NCBI GenBank assembly: GCA_964035545.1
Contig: OZ037769.1
Coordinates: forward strand, 4,119,929 to 4,183,928
DNA length: 64,000 bases
Source: Bugula neritina
Lineage: Eukaryota > Bryozoa > Gymnolaemata > Cheilostomatida > Bugulidae
Reading direction: 5' to 3'
Shown here: one piece after another, positions 17,886 through 29,732 of the stretch
Position numbering within the stretch: the first letter of the stretch is position 1
Layout: every line of letters begins with the position of its first letter
Program-made: the position numbers and the translations under genes
The notes under the pieces: model-generated
Databases searched by the model: none
Told to the model about the DNA's origin: nothing
What the model saw: only the letters and a program-made list of their open reading frames with translations

Positions 17886-20815
17886 ATGTGTAAGTTATTA
17901 TTTTAATTTATGAAAAGCATCTTCTGACTTTTGACCAGCATTCAGTAAAATATATGATCTCTGAAAGGTCAATAATTGAACTATATAGCTACAATATTTA
18001 TTCTCAAGTATATATGAATACTTTGGTCTTTAATTTAACTATAATAATAGGTTTTACTGAGTCAAGTTTAGCTTATTTTGAAAACTATTTTAAGATAAGA
18101 ATAATATATACAATTGACTTTTTAATGTTTGGTATCTATAATTATAGCCAATATATAACCGCCCATTAGCATATTTCTTTTGTGTGAACACATGCAGAAA
18201 GCAACAACTATGCTATAGTAGCACTGTCGGTTAAAACATTTGTTGATAATAAGCTTTTCATATAGTTTTTTGACTATCAACTATTATAGATGTATATAGT
18301 GACATGAATATATTTTAAATTTCTTATCACTTCTAACCACAATTCCTTTAATCATCTTTGCTCTACTTCACACAAGACTTCAGATATTAATTTCTTTCCC
18401 TTTATTTCTAGTGTCCGAGAAAAGCATCATATGTATATGGGTGCTGGCTACTACACTATTAATTGGTAAGTTTGTAAATAGTGACTTCAAAATAATATGC
18501 ATGATAAATATTATAATGCTTTACCTCCCAACCATCAACTGTCCTAACACCATACCATCTATAGCAATTGTGAAATAAGTAAAGATCAAAGTATGAAATA
18601 CAAGCATGCACTCATCTTCAATAAAGGGGCAATTGATAGTTGAAATGGCTTCTGATCTTATTTTATTTTTAGAAATTTTGGTAAAACTCTTTGAAAGTAA
18701 TAACATGTTGATGTGTTTTAGCATCATTATATTAAATTGACTTAATAAAATAAATTTTTAGTCACGGTTTAAGAGGTCATTATACGAATAGTCTTACAAG
18801 AAGAATATATTAACGCATTTACTGATTATTCTATACATCAGATAGGATGACGGATATACACTGGAATTCATCATTGTATTTTAGGGGCTCACTGTACTCT
18901 CCAGTACAACAGTCATAGCTACAACCCACGATCATACGTACACCAGCCAGGTAAACTCTGCAAAATTACTTCGAAAATAAAACAGAAATGTTAATTTTTT
19001 AAGTTACTATTTTGGTTATGTCAAGTAAAATTTTATCAAAACTTTTTTTTATTGCAAAAAAATCTGAATTTATAAAATTTTAACATTTTGAAAATAAAAG
19101 AATAAACACATTTATGATTTACATGTATATATTGAACCAGATCAACATTAAATATGAATAAAGGTTTTTTTGAAAAATAAACAAGAAAAGTAAAACTTTA
19201 TTATTCAAGTTTTTATTTTTATAGTTACATTAATATTTTAGTTTGCGAAGAAGAGTTTACCAAAGTTTTCTGCAGGTATAAGCAGCTGGTTAATCAGAGG
19301 ACACATGCTAGCTGCTTGAGGTGAGTGAAATCATCTCTGTTATTGTATTCTAAAAGGTTCATTAATAAATCTTCTTCATTCTTAAATAATAAAGTGAAAT
19401 AAATAATTAAATTCAACAAATTTTGTTAACAGCTAGTCAGAATAACTAATCTAAAGTGTTCTAGTGTGGTTAATATATGCTAAGATTCTTGCAAGAAATA
19501 GAACTTAAAAGCTTTTAATTTTTAGTTATTTATGCTAAAGCAAATGAAGTATGTTAAATTAATAAAGTATTTAGCATGTAACATTGCAAATATAATAATA
19601 ATATAATAGGAAAAATTTCTATTGACGTTGTAGTGCTAGAGACTTAGTAGCTGATACAGTAGCCAACTGTGTAGTGAAAGACCCTGTCAAGAGAGTGTCT
19701 CAAGGAATTCAAGTTGTTTCACTGTTTAAAAGAAACTGCGAAAGATTCTACATTGACTTTCCAGCAGAAGGTATGATTATCTATATATTATAGTATCTAT
19801 ATTAAAATATTTATATAAAGAGTTTCATCAATTGCCTTTGCTATGTGCACACACACACACACACACGCACGCACACAAACGCACACAAACGCACACAAAC
19901 GCACACAAACGCGCACAAACGCGCACACACATACCCTTATTTGCAATAAGTCAGCTGAATGTTACAAAAATGAAACATTTAAGCAAATTTATTAAAGCAA
20001 GATGTTTATAATTATTTAAAATTACAACTGACATTATGTTACGTAATCTTTTACAAAGACTGCATTGCTCAAAAGAATCCCACACTATATCTATATGTAA
20101 AAAAAGCTTGGTGATTTTCATTAAATAATTCAACTATACATAGAGTATATAGTTTGGAACTTTTTTTAATCCTTCCATGGTGTATCAAATCTTTATTATA
20201 TAAGCTTATTCCTGACTTTCAGGTTGCGGAAGAATGCTACCATGCTTACAAACTCTATTTGAGAGTGACGGTAAAACTGTCAACTGGTAAGTTATCACAA
20301 CTCCTAATCACACTAGCTCTCACTAAAGTTGTCAATCTGCCAACTTTTTGCTTTCTAAGTCCTTAGAGCACGATGCAAAAGAAAACTGATAAGAAAATTA
20401 ACAGTAAACAAATTTAGATTAACTAACTCTAATTGAATTGATTTTATAGTTCACTCATAACTTGTATCAACTAAAGCTTTGTATGATCAAATTAATGTAG
20501 TTTCTAAAATGTTATAGAGCTAGAGGTTATTACGATTGCAATCATGAGTAAATAATTTATTATAACAAATGCTGTTATATGTCATAATATGTATATTAAT
20601 ATATTTTGTCGTAAAGATAATATCGATAAGTTAGAAACAGTTCATGCGTGTGATATATTGTGTTTAACAGCAGTAAGAGAGATGAAGTCAACAGGTGTTA
20701 TGAAAATGGAAAGAGATGCAACGTAATCAGCAAGATACAGGATTTAGTTATCAATAGATTTGTACCCCAGATTTGCCCAACTGTAAGACCAGCTTTACCT
20801 ACCAACTGCTACTAA
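17886..20815 (+). CDS. Secreted cysteine-rich family, copy 3
   Basis: Seven plus-strand exons: 17886-17889 (ATGT, donor GTAAGT), 18412-18465, 18885-18950, 19242-19320, 19634-19770, 20223-20286 and 20671-20815. They total 549 nt, 182 aa. The signal peptide starts MLSEKSIICIW and ends near LLIG. Exon 3 (AHCTLQYNSHSYNPRSY...) is Tyr/Asn/His-rich with one Cys. Exon 4 shows VCEEE...FC...ASCL, exon 5 DPVKRVSQGIQ and RNC, exon 6 GCGRMLPC and TVN. Exon 7 ends LPTNCY. There are thirteen cysteines outside the signal peptide. The acceptor of exon 7 is ambiguous by one codon (TTAACAG or TTAACAGCAG), both giving a Cys at the junction. AATAAA lies 311 bases after the stop. It is close to copies 6 and 7 but lies on the other strand. 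The function is not known. Confidence 0.88.
19849..19931. repeat. (AC)n and 10-bp GCACACAAAC minisatellite in copy 3 intron 5
   Basis: An AC run is followed by about six copies of a 10-bp unit with G/A variants (GCACACAAAC, then GCGCACAAAC). It lies in intron 5; copies 5 and 6 have GT-rich tracts of different structure at the same place in the opposite orientation. Confidence 0.9.
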
Positions 20816-21125
20816 AGTGCTGACTTTCAGAGCATTGATTTTGAAAACAACATACGTTAATTTGATAAGCCAAAATATACTGAAGCATATCCGATATTCC
20901 AAAGCATCGAATAGCATCCGTGATTACATATTTAGAATGTATTTTTTCTATATTTGCTTTTTATGCTTTGCTAATCATACAAACATACAAACTCATAGAT
21001 CATATTGTTTTAACACAGTATTGAACAGTTATCACATTTATATGGCTATGTTGTGCTATGATGAGCTGCTAGAGCTCAGTGTAAAAAGTAAGTAGTAAAG
21101 TTATATAACAATGAATGTAGTTGAA

Positions 21126-21131
21126 AATAAA
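21126..21131 (+). other. Poly(A) signal of copy 3
   Basis: AATAAA lies 311 bases past the stop codon. The preceding 3' UTR is similar to those of copies 6 and 7, which is why open frames across it look conserved. Confidence 0.65.
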
Positions 21132-21139
21132 GCATTGCA

Positions 21140-22440
21140 ATGTCTAGAATCTGCTCTCTAAAGTAGTTTGCACTCCATTTATTAGAAAAACTTTGATTAT
21201 AATTAGATGCAAATCAAAAATTAGAAAGGATGCTTTAAATTAATTATGATTTGCTTTAGGAATTTAAATGTTATTCTTGTAATAATTTGGAAAAATATGG
21301 TTAAAATTGTGCATTGAAATAACTCGCATAGTCAAGGCTATAGTAAAACACAGAGTGAGCTATATAAAATATATATTACCTAAGTGTGAAAGGTATGACC
21401 TATAAATACCATTGATTTTTGGGCAAAGAGCTTTGAAAATAAAGCTAAAACTCTGCAATTGTAGGTTTTATGTTATTATGGTAGGTATATAATCACCAAT
21501 GTTTTCTATTTACAACGCTGCTTATGGTATTATATTGGAGACAGAGTTGAAATGAAAGCTAGCTCTACTCTTGATAGTGTGACAATAAACTTTGACATGC
21601 AATAAACTTTTGCGCATACGCTATCTTATGCTCATGATTGATTTAGCAGTTAAAGAAATGGCAAACAGAAAGATCTTGATTTTATTTTAGCATGTAAGGT
21701 ATAAAATTATTCACCTGATTTAGACTGCAATTGGAAGGTTTTAGTTTATAACTTATACTTCTAGAAAATTTTGGAGAAAATGAGTGACAAATATCTATTG
21801 CGCCCGGTAGACCTCACTGCAATAAGGTTTTAGGAAAATTTATGTTAAATAATTAAATATTGGCTTTAAGAGTTTCTTGCAATCTGCATGATTTCATGAT
21901 CTTCTTACCTCTGAGAATATAAAAGAATAAAAACACTAGATAATAATATCTCGTTATATTTGCAACAGTTCTTAACTCATTCAGCTTTTGCTTCTTATTG
22001 CAGTAAGAATTCAACTATGTGATATTGTTCCATAAATATAAACCCAGTACTATATATGCTTCATTGTACTGCTCATAATCACATACAGTATAATTCAAGT
22101 AGTAGACTAATTGACAGTTTGAGAATGAATGCACAAAAAGTGGCCAACTTTACATACTATAAGATTAAATATTGGAGGCGGCAAAACTTGACATGTGTCA
22201 TTCTAAGCAGTTTAATTAAATTTGCAACTTATTATTATAATCAAATGAGGAGAAGAAAATATGCGGTGCGGTACTTTAATTGACAGCAGACAAAGAAGTA
22301 AATTGGCTGTTACTTCTCTCTAATTTATGATATGAAATGCCTATTAATTATTATGATACACAATTTAGTGTGAGTATGAAAGGGTAAAAAGCAAATTCAG
22401 TACAGCTAAAAGATATCAGCAGCTATAAAAAATTATGCAT
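21140..22440. other. Duplicated spacer, inverted relative to 43.5-44.6 and 49.5-50.7 kb
   Basis: This spacer matches, on the opposite strand, the DNA between copies 5 and 6, between copies 6 and 7, and upstream of copy 7. An example is the stretch around 22.0-22.2 kb against 43.67-43.79 and 49.75-49.87 kb. No gene was seen in it. Confidence 0.6.
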
Positions 22441-22465
22441 ATAAATATGCATATATACAAATAAA

Positions 22466-22682
<217 letters not shown>

Positions 22683-22684
22683 AA

Positions 22685-22731
22685 TCTGTGGACAGCAGCT
22701 GTTTCGGGATTTGTCCCCTGATCAGCACAGA
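22685..22731 (-). ncRNA. Hammerhead ribozyme motif 1 (core mutated)
   Basis: On the minus strand, stem I is UCUGUG (plus 22726-22731) paired with CACAGA (plus 22685-22690). The core box is CUGAUCA (plus 22719-22725). Stem II is GGG/CCC with an ACAAAU-type loop, followed by GAAA (plus 22702-22705). Stem III is ACAGC/GCUGU with a minimal loop. The cleavage triplet is GUC with scission at 22691/22690. The only core defect is G8 changed to C in CUGAUGA; G8 is the known general acid and pairs with C3, so activity should be lost. Confidence 0.72.
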
Positions 22732-22955
22732 ACAGAGTAGCATGGCCCACACCTTCGCAATAGTGGAAACTTATAGTTTTACTAAAGCATATTTAAAAGT
22801 GTGTAAACCCAAGCCAGAGTGCTCAAGTGACTCTAGGGGTCACCTAGGAGTCACGAGCATTGCTAAATGCTAGCAGCTTGAGTTTGTTACCATGGTGAGA
22901 GTGCTCAATCATTTAATGTCATTGCTAAACATTAAATGAGAGCGTAATATCTCAA

Positions 22956-23002
22956 TCTGTGGACAGCAGCTGTGTCGGAATTTGTCCCCTCATCACCACA
23001 GA
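22956..23002 (-). ncRNA. Hammerhead ribozyme motif 2 (core mutated)
   Basis: The layout matches motif 1. Stem I is plus 22997-23002 with 22956-22961, stem III is ACAGC/GCUGU and the cleavage triplet is GUC. The core reads GUGAUGA instead of CUGAUGA (C3 changed to G), GAAA reads GACA (A14 changed to C), and one stem II pair is weakened. It is predicted inactive. Confidence 0.68.
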
Positions 23003-23216
23003 ACAGAGTACCCTGGCCCACACCTTCGCAATAGTAGAAACTTATAGTTTTACAAAAACATATTTAAAAGGTCTGTAAACCCAAGCCAGAGTGCTCAGGT
23101 GACTCTAGGGGTCACCTAGGAGTCACAAGCATTGCTAAATGCTAGCAGCTTGAGTTTGTGACCATGGTGAGAGTGCTCAATCATTTATTGTCATTGCTGA
23201 GCATTAAATGAGAGCG

Positions 23217-23218
<2 letters not shown>

Positions 23219-23306
<88 letters not shown>

Positions 23307-23320
23307 GTATGATAAAATTT
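23219..23320. repeat. (AT)n microsatellite, right flank of the retrozyme
   Basis: An AT run of about 90 bases is followed by GATAAAATTTATTTATTTATA. A similar AT-run-plus-flank occurs at 49.3-49.42 kb. Confidence 0.9.
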
Positions 23321-23329
23321 ATTTATTTA

Positions 23330-26300
23330 TATATCTTTTTGAAAAGTTTGAGTTTATAATTAACATGGGATTATTTTGTATAAGCACTGGGTGGGCAGAC
23401 AACTCAAATAAAAGCTCCGACAAAGCATATATTATTGTGTAAACTGTCAAGTAAAGCATCATTACTGTACAATAGGGGTTATCTTCCCTGAAGCTACAAT
23501 TTAAATATATTTTGCCTAACTTATTTTAAGTTCTGAAGAGATGCATATTACTTCATTACTTGCACAAAGCTATTGCTGTAAGCTGCTGCCAACAGCAATA
23601 GCAAAAGCTACAAAATGATATAAAACAGGGTGGCTGTTCCTAAAACACACTCTGGTAAATTCTTAAGTAACAAAAAAACATAGTTTTTTTATACCGTGCT
23701 GTGAATCATAAATTTTTAACTTCTCCTACGAGACAATTGACATTTTAAAAAACTGAAGAAAATTATATGCTCATCCAAGTCAACATGCATTAAAGTAAAT
23801 ATATAAATATGACCATATTTTTTGTAAATATTGGCATCTATTATTCAACACACACACACACTCACTGAGTTTTGCACAATGGGCTGAATTTTAAATATTT
23901 GCTCTCATTCCTCTGTTTTTCAAGTTACTAGATTGATAAGATCTATAGTCTAAAGGCTATACCAGTTGTCTATTATAATTATGTAGGTATCAGTTTGTTG
24001 TTTCTATCTCTTTCACAACCTTCGGAATAACGAAACTTTCATGACGAAAAAACTGACCCATCATGCCCAAGTAGCGGGTTACAATGGGCCACTGCATGAG
24101 TGAGACACAACAAATATACTGAAACTTTGCTGATTTGGTTGCATCTGATCTCTATTTACCTAATATGTGCAAGCAAATACAAATATTCTTTCAGATCTAC
24201 AGAAAAAGTCATGTTTTAGCTGGACAGTTTGTGCCACCACAGATAGCAGGGGGAGGCAAAATCAAACGCACATCACCCATTTCCACGGTGCCATTATCAT
24301 TACTGTTTAAAACTAAATTTTTTTTTCTATTCCAACTCTACAGGAACTTTCATCAGAGAAAACTTTAGTAACATGTGCTGAAAAATTCTGGGTGGACTTT
24401 TTTCTGTGAACTGTAGCTAAGGTGGCTGAGGTTTGTGGCTGGCGTGCGGAAAGGGGGGAAGGAACATCAGCAAATCACAATTTATATAAGTGAAATACAT
24501 GTATATTTTCTCAATAATATAATATATAATGAATATCATGACTATCTATTAGTAGAAACAGCAGAGTGTTTTGTATGATGTATAAAATGACAAAGCTATA
24601 ACCTCACCAAACGTATATACAAGTCTATTAGGAGAGCTTCAACTTGTAGTTTGGTAGTCTTACCATGATGTCTTTGAATTTTAGGCAAGAAGGTAAGAAA
24701 TGGCTATATCTATAGATTTTTGTAACATTTCAACTAATTTTTTTTGGCAAACAAATAACAACAGTGATCAAGGTGTAATGATCAGGTGGCCCATTGTGCC
24801 TCTTGTGACCAAGTTCGAAATAAATGTGGTTCAAGGAAAATTTATTTTAGATTTTGCTATTATACTAGTTAAGCAATGTATAGACAAGCAATGGCAACAA
24901 TATCAGTAAAATCTAGGCTTGTTACCTTTTAGTGTAAAAAGTTGTAAAGCTTTAATGACATCTTAAAAAATTTACAAAAGATAGATAAAAACAATTTTTG
25001 ACTAGCCTTTTCATCATGTATGCTTCGCAAGTGTTCAAACTACAATGGCTGAATAATTATGTCACATATAGTTTTTTATTAAAAAAAATCACAACTTTAG
25101 GTCAATAAGTTCTCTCACAATTTGACCGACTTTTTGTCCCCTAATAACCGTTGTGCCCCCCCCCCCTTGTTACCCCTACAGCCCATGCCTTAAATAAAAT
25201 GAAAAGATATGCCTCTGGGTGAAGGGTGAAGAGGTGATATTAATCCCACATCCCCCATGGCAGTAAGAATTTCTGCCGCAGATGTATAAAAGAATTCTGT
25301 TTTGCCGTTAAAATATTTTTCCTTGGCCTTAGTTGAAACATCTTGTTTTGAACCTATAGCTAAAATATCTGTCCTTGGGCTGAACTGTAAAAGATTGGTT
25401 CTTGGAGCTCAATTAATATCTTTACACAAAAGCACTAAGTTGATTCAATAAATGAAGCATGTTCTCTGAGACCAAACAAAAAGACTATCCTGGTAAATGC
25501 TGGAGTTAGAACAATTAAGACATTAGTAATTATTGATTTCTAAATAGCATTATATAGAAGTACCTACTTATTCAAGGGTTTTTATTGTTTTTAAGTTAAG
25601 AAATAAAAGTTTCTTCAACATCAGCAGACATTTTAAAACCAGAGTTGACAGATTGGAATAACTGATTCGGAATAAAAAAGACTTTACATCATGCAGTGGC
25701 TGGTATTGGTTCAAAAATAAGGAACCGTTGATGAGTGTTTTTTGCTAAGCATTTTATGAAGCTTATAGTACCAGTTGGTGAATTTGGTAAACAATTAATT
25801 ATGCCACATTTCTGCATAACTAAATTATGATGTACCCGCATGCTTCCAGTTGAATATATAAATGCAATCACTGGCTTCAAAAAGTATAAGCTAGTGAATG
25901 ATTTCTATTTGTAGTTTTCAATTTGCTATGTCATTCTAGTAAAATATGCTTTTGTATACTGAACCAATACACACTTGCTTATTAAAAGATGGTTATAGAT
26001 TCACAGCATACACTATAAAATTTGTAATTTATTATAGTTTGAATATTTAAATAATTCAGCACAACATTTATTGACATGTTTTACAATATTTATAGAAAAG
26101 GAGAGAGAACGTAAGAGAGCAAGATGAGCCTGGATATGTCGCTGTTGCACGTTAAAATCTCAATATGTTTCATTCAACATTCATAGCAAATTGATCTCTT
26201 TTAATAACATGGTCCTTATACTATGAATTAAAACCAGTTGAATTGAATTTACTAAAAAAGCATAATATGCTCTATTGTTTGATAGACTTGCCGGCTATGT

Positions 26301-29300
26301 ATATTCCACAATTTAAAGTAAGATTCTGCTATGAGTTATGTGTTTTTCTCATGTCATACCATATAAGCTATTTGATTTTAAACCAAAATAATTATTAGCT
26401 TTTAGAAAAGATACTTCAAGTATTCCTACTGTATTCAGAAAAATATCATATTGGTTAATTTGGTTAAATAGTATTATTGAGCAAGTTTGGTTCTATTTTG
26501 TGTTAAAATTCTAATGGAGAAAATGCTGACCAGCATTCTTTTTAGTTAGGAACACGGTGTAAGATTATGGGCCTGCTGTAATTGGAGTTCTAGCTGACAT
26601 TATGGCAATTGCGCAGATGAACAGCTTTGTGAAAGCTGTAAACTAAATGCACATGTGTGTGTGAACACTCAGGACATCTGATTTTAGTGTTATAAATCTG
26701 GGGAATTGAGTTGATGTAAAAATTCCCCCTGCTGCTGGGTAGTAGTGCAGTGTGAGCAATGGAAAGGAGGAGTTAACAAGATATAATTTATCTATGGCAC
26801 TACTGTGCATGAATGCTCTTTAGGCATGGATTTAAACGGTACATTATTCATGCAGTTTTTCCTAATTTTTTATTTGAATTTAAAATATTTAAAAAAATTG
26901 TGATCACTTTTAAAGCTATGAAAGAAAACTCATATTTAAAGCTGAAAACTAAAAACTTGCAAATACACACTTATTGCTATACCCCTCCATGCATTTATAC
27001 TTAAACCCCTTTATCTAAATTTGCTAAAAGCAATTGCAAATTAGGTTTCATTATGAACAAGGTATTTTTTAGTTGCACTCATGCATTTGCTCTTGCTATG
27101 GAAATAAAAAAAACTATATTAATTGATAGATAAATACATACATAAAATATGTTATTAATTTGTTACAGAATTATTATTTGGTGAATCATATGATTGCCTA
27201 GTGCATACAGTCAATAAGCTGTTAGTATAATATTCTGCCATTATTATATACTATCATGATTATACTTTTACCTACGTGTATTGAAAATTGTATGTTAAAA
27301 AAATTGCTGTAAATGCAATGTGCTTTTTTATATTTACTTTGCTTATTCACGCCTTTAATTTATTGAATCGTCAAAAAGTTAGTATCTCAAAGTTATCAAA
27401 TTATATAATAATGAGTCAAATTATTGATGAATTATCAATAGATATTAATTTTGCTTCATACATTCGTTTTTTTTAAAATGATACCAAAAATGCATACGAT
27501 ATAAGGGTGTAATGGTATAATCTATAGCCTACAGCTATATAGACTATAATACAACAAAAGTGTAGATTATCAAACATTTAGCTAAGCATTTTATCTATTT
27601 ATGACTCCAGGTATGCAAAAAATGCTAGCAAACATATTTTGACCAACCATATTTTCAAATCTTTACAAAACAAATAATGTTTTTATTTATTCATCAAATT
27701 ACAATATCACCATAATTGTGAACCTTCTTGTTTTTGTGAGGTTTAAATCCGTGCTTTCTTAGCAAATTATTGTAAACTAAACTATAATATCCACCACATT
27801 ATATATCTAAAACTATCATATAAATATACAACTAAAATAATGTCACTACTATATATCTTAAAACAGTGCATTTATAAGCAGATTTTTCACATGACAATAT
27901 GTCTTTATTTCTATTATACAAGCATAATATTATTTTGATGACTGCAATTTCTTTTGAATCTGTTGCATAATCAACTATTTTAACCATTATTTGTGCATTA
28001 TATAACAACAACTACGCATGCTAATGTGCTGAATGGTAAAAATGAAGTTGTCTCTATTAGGTTTGATAATTGATTATGACTGAATGATAAAATGTTGAAA
28101 GATAACAACATGACAACCAGCAACTATACTTTGACGAGTGGTTAGATGATTTTGCAAAAAATTATATAGCATGCTACTTAAAATGGCGCTGGGCATAGCC
28201 GTGAATGGTATTGGAGCCAAATTCAGGAAGCACTGATTTTCAGCTACTTAAATATAGCTCTTTAATCTAATTGTCATATGTCTGCTTATAACTTCCCTAA
28301 TTCTAATTTATTACCATTTCTCTTCCTGAAATTGCTGGCAGAATTACAATAGGTTCTTCTCGTATAGAGTTTCCTTTTATGCATATGTTACAGTAATCTA
28401 GTATTAAAATAACATAATAAAAAAAGTGATTGATGATTTATTGAATTTGATAACAAAATTAGATTATTATATGTATGGATTTCATTTAAATGCATACAAG
28501 ATGTAAGTCTATAATTTTGTTTGAGAGCTGTTGTAATCTGACATAACATACTAGTTACATAATTTTTGTATACAAAACTGTATAAGGTTAATCAATTCAC
28601 TTATTAACTTGCACATGGCATAAATTTTGCTTCCAAGTATGACTGAAATAAAGCTTTTGTAATAAATAAATTGCTGAGAAAGTAAATTATTTAGAAAATG
28701 CTCTGCTTATGTTTTTTCTTCATAACCTTCAAAATTTTAAAAAAAACGCCCATCACACAAATACTAGACTCCTGAGTTAATTTTAAAAAAAATCATACTT
28801 TTGTTAATTATTTTCAAATAATCCTCTAAGCCATAATCTAAAAGTGAGTCAGTTGTATTTTGCACAATAATTGTTTCATCAATTCTTTTGTTCATGAAAC
28901 CACATTTATATAATACACTATCACAGTTATAAAGAAGCTTATGGGTTAATGCTGCAAAAAATGCTGAACTTTTCCTTATAACCTGTTATAAATGTTAATC
29001 CCATGTCAAAATAGTAAACCTTAATCTCAATAATTTAAGTTGAATAAAAGATATTATATTTATAATCTAAAAATATTGTTAAATAAGTCTGCCTATCTGG
29101 TAATCAAATGTCACTTTCAGACTCTTACAATGCAACCGGCACATTAATTCTTCTGTGACTTTGGGGACTATAAGAGATGTTTCCGTGCAGATTTTACTAT
29201 TACACTTGCAAATACCTATATAACTATATACTCCTTTATATCTTGAAGTTTTATTTTCTTTTATTTTAATATAATTTCAAATTACTATACATGTCAAGTC

Positions 29301-29380
29301 TGTTAGATATTTCCATGTCTGTATTTAGTTTGCATACTTTTAGAAAATGAAGTGAGAGAAAGTAAAGCTAGGTTTGGTTG
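23330..29380. other. Spacer, partly an inverted duplicate of 36.6-38.8 kb
   Basis: Segments near 23.4-23.55 kb and 25.2-26.7 kb match 38.6-38.76 kb and 36.7-37.85 kb on the opposite strand. A 63-codon open frame at 25689-25880 (minus) has a similar counterpart at 37171-37365 (plus), but the similarity extends outside the frames and the frames diverge at their ends, so I do not call a gene. A poly-C run lies near 25157-25167. Nothing else was recognised. Confidence 0.45.
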
Positions 29381-29386
29381 CAATGT

Positions 29387-29392
29387 TTTATT
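29387..29392 (-). other. Poly(A) signal of copy 4
   Basis: AATAAA on the minus strand lies about 340 bases past the stop codon of copy 4. Confidence 0.6.
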
Positions 29393-29732
29393 TTGAACTA
29401 CATTTATTGTTACATAACTTGACTACTTGCTTTAACTCTGAATTATAGCAGCTGAACTTAGCACAACATAAACGTGATGCTCGTTTTAATGTTGAATTGA
29501 AACATAATACAATGCATGTATTTGCAATAAATGTCATTGGGTATAAAACAAGAATGCAGTTTATAGACAGCAAATAAATCATATAGCATCAACATATATT
29601 TAGGTAATTATGTTACTTCAAATTTTAAAAATATAATGTGCTGCTTAATATTCATCAGTTTATTAAGTTAAAACAGAATATAATTTGTCAGAAACATAGT
29701 AAAATTGAAACGGAATATCAAAAGTTGGCACT

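Noticed and set aside
20817-21095. 92-codon frame after copy 3, with relatives at 44687-44881 and 50818-51021
   Set aside because: These lie in the 3' UTRs of copies 3, 6 and 7. They look conserved because the UTRs were duplicated; the start sites and ends differ between copies.
25689-25880. 63-codon minus-strand frame with a similar 64-codon plus-strand frame at 37171-37365
   Set aside because: The DNA similarity extends well beyond the frames as part of an inverted duplication, and the C-terminal ends diverge by a frameshift. There is no start context, Cys pattern or splice evidence.
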